Source: an uncultured beta proteobacterium (lineage in GTDB: Bacteria; Pseudomonadota; Gammaproteobacteria; Burkholderiales; Rhodocyclaceae). Taken from it: a stretch of 9,538 nucleotides of DNA. The first letter of the stretch is position 1, and every line of letters starts with the position of its first letter. Made by a program: the position numbers and the translations under genes. The notes beneath the pieces are model-generated. The model made no database searches, was not told where the DNA came from, and was given only the letters and a program-made list of their open reading frames with translations. The stretch is from positions 1 through 9,538 of the forward strand of contig CAIVZW010000210.1 of the NCBI GenBank assembly GCA_903910495.1. Reading direction: 5' to 3'. Below, piece by piece: positions 6,430 through 9,538 of this stretch.

Positions 6430-6498
6430 AGTGGGAGATTTACTCCACCTCAAAGGATGATTTTTCTTCCACCTAACGGGTGGAAATTTCCTCCACCT
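6430..6498. repeat. three-unit, 24-bp-phased array of inverted heptamer half-sites, candidate response-regulator operator
   Basis: TCCACCT occurs exactly three times, at 6444, 6468 and 6492, each 24 bp apart. Its inverted partner (consensus AGGTGGA) occurs 14 bp before each copy: AGTGGGA at 6430 (5/7), AGGATGA at 6454 (5/7) and GGGTGGA at 6478 (6/7). Each 21-bp unit is thus a dyad with a 7-bp AT-rich centre, separated by 3-bp spacers. Read the other way, the sites form tail-to-tail pairs with 3-bp spacing, such as TTCCACCTAACGGGTGGAA at 6467-6485. Paired heptamers are how NarL-type regulators commonly bind, and such a regulator is encoded at 7726. The periodicity stops on both sides: the next expected positions at 6420 and 6502 do not match. 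Confidence 0.75.
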
Positions 6499-6551
6499 TA
6501 TGAGTCACAGAAGGAAACGCTGCATTGCATGGAGACGAAAATTCGTTACAC

Positions 6552-6566
6552 GTGCATACTATGCAC
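6552..6566. promoter_or_regulatory. 15-bp perfect palindrome upstream of dctP2
   Basis: GTGCATACTATGCAC has perfect 7-bp arms around one central base. It lies about 58 bp before the dctP2 start, where a core promoter or operator would be; TACTAT within it resembles a -10 box (4/6). A partial relative, TGCATTGCA, lies at 6521-6529. It may be an operator overlapping the dctP2 promoter. Confidence 0.45.
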
Positions 6567-6623
6567 ACCTAGATCCGCAGTTGTTTATTGGTTCAAGCCA
6601 TTCGCTTTCCAAGCAGGAATTCC

Positions 6624-7646
6624 ATGAAACGTTTCCTTTTCACTTTATTTTTTGCTGCTTCACTCATATTTTCGTGCTGTGCATATCCAACAGCGGCTCA
6701 TGAAAAGTCTACAGCCGCAAGATTTGTTCTGAATGCGGCTACGAACAACCCGAAGATCAGCGGCCAGTATCAAGGCATGGTCATCCTGAAAAAGCTGATT
6801 GAGGAACGAACGGGCGGCAGGGTCATGGTTGAAATATTTCCGGATGGTGTATTGGGTGATGAAGAACAGATTGCCGAAAAAATGCAGAGCGGCGCGGTTG
6901 ATTTCACCATCCACTCTTCAGCCAAGTACGCGAACTTCGTTCCGGAAGTTGATATTTACAGCCCGCCCTATACGTTCAAGAACTGGGCTCACATGAAGGC
7001 TGTGATCAACAGCGAAGTCAACGACAGGCTGGTTAATGCGGTAGCAGAAAGACGTGGTGATTATTTTGTGGGTGTGTTTACGGAGGGTCTCCGGAACGTA
7101 TTCAGCCGATCAGAACTTCTGAAACTGGACGATCTGCGGGCGCTCAGGATTCGAACGATGACCGGCCCAAGCGAAGTCAGTGCATGGCGAGCTCTGGGTA
7201 CCAATCCGATTCCAACCGCTTATCTTGAACTTCATCACGCGCTGAAAGTCGGTGCAGTTGATGGCGCAGAGAACACCATGACTTCAATTCTGGGAATGAA
7301 ATTTTATGAAAGCTCGAAATATGTACTGAGAACAGGCCATAATTACATGGCCATGCCGGGCATCCTGAGCGGTAGATTTGTCCGGAAACTCCCGAAGGAA
7401 TTGGCAACTTTAGTTGTTCAGGCGGCAAAAGATTCCGCCAGGGAACAACTTGACTGGGCCATCGAATTTGACCTGCGGAATGAACGAATACTCAAGGAGA
7501 TATACGGCGTCAAGATTGCCGAGTTCAGCAAGGACGATTACGCAAAGGCAATCAGCATTTGCCTGAATATCCAGTTACAGAATGCAAAAAGGATCCACAT
7601 GGAGAAAGAGCAGCAGTTGATTTCCAGGCTGGCCAGAAAATACTGA
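6624..7646 (+). CDS. orphan DctP-family periplasmic solute-binding protein, candidate sensory component (dctP2)
   Basis: The product is 340 residues from the ATG at 6624, which has AGGAA 4 nt upstream and gives a proper signal peptide (MKRFLFTLFFAASLIF); the frame is open to 6588. Cleavage may follow PTAA (residue 25); a Cys pair at 18-19 makes a lipoprotein possible, but the lipobox is poor. The mature part parallels the transport DctP: GDEEQIAEKMQSGAVDF, AKYANFVPEVDIYSPPYTF, GLRNVF, RIRTMTGPSE (Arg177) and DGAENTMTSILGMKFYE. All binding-site motifs are kept, so a related ligand is likely. No DctQ or DctM gene accompanies it; a response regulator follows after 79 nt. It could be a periplasmic ligand sensor for the nearby kinase, or a second binding protein feeding the same DctQM. 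The sensory role is inferred. Confidence 0.9.
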   Translation: MKRFLFTLFFAASLIFSCCAYPTAAHEKSTAARFVLNAATNNPKISGQYQGMVILKKLIEERTGGRVMVEIFPDGVLGDEEQIAEKMQSGAVDFTIHSSAKYANFVPEVDIYSPPYTFKNWAHMKAVINSEVNDRLVNAVAERRGDYFVGVFTEGLRNVFSRSELLKLDDLRALRIRTMTGPSEVSAWRALGTNPIPTAYLELHHALKVGAVDGAENTMTSILGMKFYESSKYVLRTGHNYMAMPGILSGRFVRKLPKELATLVVQAAKDSAREQLDWAIEFDLRNERILKEIYGVKIAEFSKDDYAKAISICLNIQLQNAKRIHMEKEQQLISRLARKY

Positions 7647-7725
7647 AGTTGAGCTAAGCCTACTTGCTTATATTGGCCTCAAACGCCAGTTAAGAATACG
7701 AAACCAGACATTAACCTGACAGGCC
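7647..7725 (+). other. spacer between dctP2 and the response regulator gene
   Basis: These 79 nt contain a 5-bp stem, TAAGC (7655-7659) with GCTTA (7666-7670), without a following T-run, so nothing that clearly ends transcription. Co-transcription of the two genes is likely. Confidence 0.4.
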
Positions 7726-8409
7726 ATGATTAGAGTATTGATTGTTGATGACATGGAAACTTTCCGTGAACGGTTCCGGGAAGTTTTATCCAGTGACCCT
7801 GCCATCGAGATCGTGGGACTGGCTTCCTCCGGAGAGGAGGCCGAGGCTATTGCTTTCAAGCAACGCCCCGACGTTATTCTTATGGACGTTGTAATGGAGA
7901 ATGACCGTGCAGGGATCATCAGCGCAATGCGCATCTGCTCTGCTCTGAGCTCTGTAAAAATCATCATGTCGACAGTGCTTGAGGACGACGAAACCGTCTT
8001 CAATGCCTTTCAGATCGGCGCGGTCGATTACCTTCTGAAAAATGCGCAGCCGAATGAAATCCTGACCTCGGTCAAGTCTGCCTATATTGATCAATCGACG
8101 CTTTCCCCGATGATCTCAAAAAAGCTTAGAAAAGAGTTTGTCAATCTCAGAGGGCACCAGGATTCCCTCCGCTTCATCATCAACGTCGTCAGGGTTCTGA
8201 CACAGGTTGAACTCGACATTCTCCTGCTGCTATGCGACGGGAAAAACAGAAACGAGATTTCCCACATTCGATGCATTGAGTTATCGACAGTCAAAACTCA
8301 TGTTGGAAGCATTCTGAGAAAACTTGAAATGAAGAATTCAAGCGAGGTCGTCAAGACTGTAAAGAATACTCAATCACTGGATCTTCTTCGGCAATCAATA
8401 CGCCGTTGA
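7726..8409 (+). CDS. NarL/FixJ-type (LuxR-HTH) response regulator
   Basis: The product is 227 residues with a receiver domain (about 1-120) and a C-terminal LuxR-type helix-turn-helix (about 155-212). The receiver has the acidic pair Asp8-Asp9 (LIVDDM), phosphoacceptor Asp54 (VILMDVVM), Thr83 (IIMSTV) and Lys105 (YLLKNA), so all phosphorylation residues are present. The DNA-binding part reads LTQVELDILLLLCDGKNRNE, then LSTVKTHVGSILRKLEMKN. Its Glu162 and the TVKTHVGSI recognition helix fit the family, although TQVELD is more divergent than the common TxRE. It follows dctP2 and faces a convergent histidine kinase, its likely partner. The obvious target is the divergent region at 6267-6623 with its heptamer array. 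The start at 7726 has only a weak ribosome site (ACAGG close to the ATG), which suggests low or coupled translation. Confidence 0.93.
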   Translation: MIRVLIVDDMETFRERFREVLSSDPAIEIVGLASSGEEAEAIAFKQRPDVILMDVVMENDRAGIISAMRICSALSSVKIIMSTVLEDDETVFNAFQIGAVDYLLKNAQPNEILTSVKSAYIDQSTLSPMISKKLRKEFVNLRGHQDSLRFIINVVRVLTQVELDILLLLCDGKNRNEISHIRCIELSTVKTHVGSILRKLEMKNSSEVVKTVKNTQSLDLLRQSIRR

Positions 8410-8446
8410 CATTTACAGGCTATTGAACCCCAGGTCTGGAATGCGA
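8410..8446. other. 37-bp gap between convergent regulator and kinase genes
   Basis: The two stop codons are separated by only 37 bp. The best dyad is CCAG/CTGG around 8430-8439, too short for a terminator. Transcripts from both sides probably overlap at their 3' ends. Confidence 0.4.
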
Positions 8447-9538
8447 TTACTTTTCAGCCAAAGGAAGCAGTATCTTTACGGTCGTTCCGCACCCCGGTTC
8501 TGAATCGACAAATATCCTTCCCTGGTGAGCCATTATTACCCGGTAACAGTAGCTTAGCCCGAGTCCCCAGTTCTCTCGTCTGTTTTCGGTACTGAAAAAT
8601 GGAATGAAAATTTTGTCCAGGTTTTCTTTCTCAATTCCACGACCGTTGTCCGAAATAGAAACATTAACCCATGATTTGTTTTTGTGAATCCCCACAGAAA
8701 TCTCCCGAGGCTCACTCTTCATGGCTTGCATGGAATTGTTCAGGAGATTGACGAACACTTCTTTCATGTGCTGCGGGTCAAGCAAAACCTGAATCGGACC
8801 TTCATCAACGTCATATTTCAGTGACACATCCTCAAGCTTCTGATTTTCCAGTGCCCGATCCATGATCTCCTTCACACTGGAAACAGACAGATTCAGGGCT
8901 GTAATGGCGAATTTAGACTGAATGCCATTGACCGTATTCAGAAGTTCATTCGAATTCTTTATTATCCGATCCACATACGGATTGATCGAAGGCGAATCCT
9001 TGATTTTATCTTTAAGCGACTCTGCATCGACAAGAACCGCCATCGCAAAATTCTTGACCATATGGTTGTAAAACCGTATACCCGAATTTGAAATATCGAA
9101 AGAACGGTAAATATTTGTCCGTATGCTTTGCAACGTAAAATAAAGATGATTGAACCGATACAGCGCAAAAAGAAGCGTGACAAATGATACAAGCATTATA
9201 TGAGGATAATACCCGATGATATTTCCCTCAACCAGAATGGATACCGGCAGAAAATGCATGGAATCATTCGCTGTGGTCAGTGATATGAGTCGCTTTGGCG
9301 CCCACCAGAGAAAAGTGATGAACAGCAGGAGTATGGAGGTGTATCCGGAAGCTATCAGGAAATAGTAGCTCCGGAAGTATTTGATCTTTGGCGCAATAAA
9401 GTAGTTGTAAATCATCATTACAAAGCCAAGTGCCATGTAGGTATGATTTATAAAGTTTGTGACCAGATTGATCGTTTCTTCAATGGAATAGAATTCAGGA
9501 AAGCTGACTGTATCCTGATAGGGCGATATAAATAGCAC
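8447..9538 (-). CDS. membrane-bound sensor histidine kinase (N-terminus outside window)
   Basis: At least 363 residues are present; the frame is open to the window edge, so the GTG at 9536-9538 need not be the start. The N-terminal part has at least three membrane spans (about 28-49, 57-79 and 107-128). The segment TTANDSMHFLP...GNIIGYYPHIML recalls the seven-span sensor region of some kinases, without a large periplasmic domain. The likely phosphoacceptor is His159 in FYNHMVKN, an H-box unlike the usual HELRTPL. The ATPase domain has the N box VNLLNNSMQAM (263-273), G1 SISDNGRGI (294-302), F box IFIPFFSTE (310-318) and G2 NWGLGLSYC (323-331), all intact. It ends tail-to-tail with the response regulator. 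Input through the periplasmic DctP2 is plausible but unproven. G+C is the lowest in the window, about 37% in its membrane part. Confidence 0.92.
   Translation of the reverse strand: MLFISPYQDTVSFPEFYSIEETINLVTNFINHTYMALGFVMMIYNYFIAPKIKYFRSYYFLIASGYTSILLLFITFLWWAPKRLISLTTANDSMHFLPVSILVEGNIIGYYPHIMLVSFVTLLFALYRFNHLYFTLQSIRTNIYRSFDISNSGIRFYNHMVKNFAMAVLVDAESLKDKIKDSPSINPYVDRIIKNSNELLNTVNGIQSKFAITALNLSVSSVKEIMDRALENQKLEDVSLKYDVDEGPIQVLLDPQHMKEVFVNLLNNSMQAMKSEPREISVGIHKNKSWVNVSISDNGRGIEKENLDKIFIPFFSTENRRENWGLGLSYCYRVIMAHQGRIFVDSEPGCGTTVKILLPLAEK

Larger units (their letters stand above)
6267..6623. promoter_or_regulatory. divergent control region between dctP (left) and dctP2 (right)
   Basis: These 357 bp hold no convincing gene. 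From left to right: the dctP ribosome site (6274-6279), a 9-bp inverted repeat (6332-6366), a three-unit 24-bp-phased heptamer array (6430-6498), a small ACGAA/TTCGT dyad (6535-6546), a 15-bp palindrome (6552-6566) and the dctP2 ribosome site (AGGAA, 6615-6619). Core promoters are not obvious on either strand, as expected for activator-dependent promoters. For dctP the best guess is an extended -10 (TGT then TATTAA, complement of 6288-6293) with a poor -35. I see no sigma-54 TGGC/GC pair. Confidence 0.7.

Noticed and set aside
6267..6430. Sigma-54 promoter upstream of dctP
   Set aside because: No TGGC-N10-GC type element appears on the leftward strand, and the encoded regulator has no sigma-54 activation domain.
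6430..6498. Short CRISPR-like array
   Set aside because: Only 7-bp matches recur, with 3-bp spacers between dyads, and there are no cas genes; this is an operator-like pattern.
6500..6703. 67-residue open frame starting in the control region
   Set aside because: It has no ribosome site, overlaps the dctP2 signal region in another frame, and shows no recognisable motif.
1..9538. tRNA or rRNA genes, insertion sequences, attachment sites
   Set aside because: I saw no cloverleaf with TTCRA-type arm, no rRNA segments, no transposase motifs and no terminal inverted repeats with target duplications.

Overview
The window looks like part of a Gram-negative proteobacterial chromosome. Three things suggest this: TRAP-type transport genes with Sec signal peptides, strong AGGAGG ribosome sites, and an RlhA-type U32 protein. 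A betaproteobacterium is my guess, with low confidence, since there is no rRNA or other phylogenetic marker here. By eye the base composition falls from roughly 65% G+C in the left-hand gene to about 40-50% in the right-hand signalling genes.

Layout. (1) Bases 1-705 (+) are the C-terminal part of a U32-family protein, probably RlhA (23S rRNA hydroxycytidine synthase), cut by the window edge. (2) Bases 890-6266 (-) form one apparent operon, in transcription order: dctP, dctQ, dctM (a complete three-part TRAP transporter), a beta-hydroxyacid dehydrogenase of the GarR/3-hydroxyisobutyrate dehydrogenase superfamily, an RpiB/LacAB sugar-phosphate isomerase, and a hydroxypyruvate isomerase/OtnI-type isomerase. 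(3) Bases 6267-6623 are a divergent control region with an array of six heptamer half-sites repeating every 24 bp, plus two further inverted repeats. (4) Bases 6624-8409 (+) hold a second, orphan dctP paralogue (about half identical to the first) followed by a NarL/LuxR-type response regulator. (5) Bases 8447-9538 (-) are a multi-span membrane histidine kinase that converges on the regulator and runs off the right edge.

Reading of the whole: the operon imports an organic or sugar acid through DctPQM and processes it by oxidation/reduction and isomerisation. Hyi/OtnI with a GarR/LtnD-like dehydrogenase recalls glyoxylate/tartronate-semialdehyde or four-carbon sugar-acid (tetronate) catabolism. 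The kinase and aldolase expected for a tetronate route are not in the window, and RpiB is not a standard member of it. The orphan DctP2 has no permease beside it but sits next to a regulator and a kinase, so it may be the periplasmic ligand-binding part of a three-component sensor. The phased array between the divergent transcription units is the best candidate operator for the response regulator. The ligand, the substrate and the link between DctP2 and the kinase are inferences.
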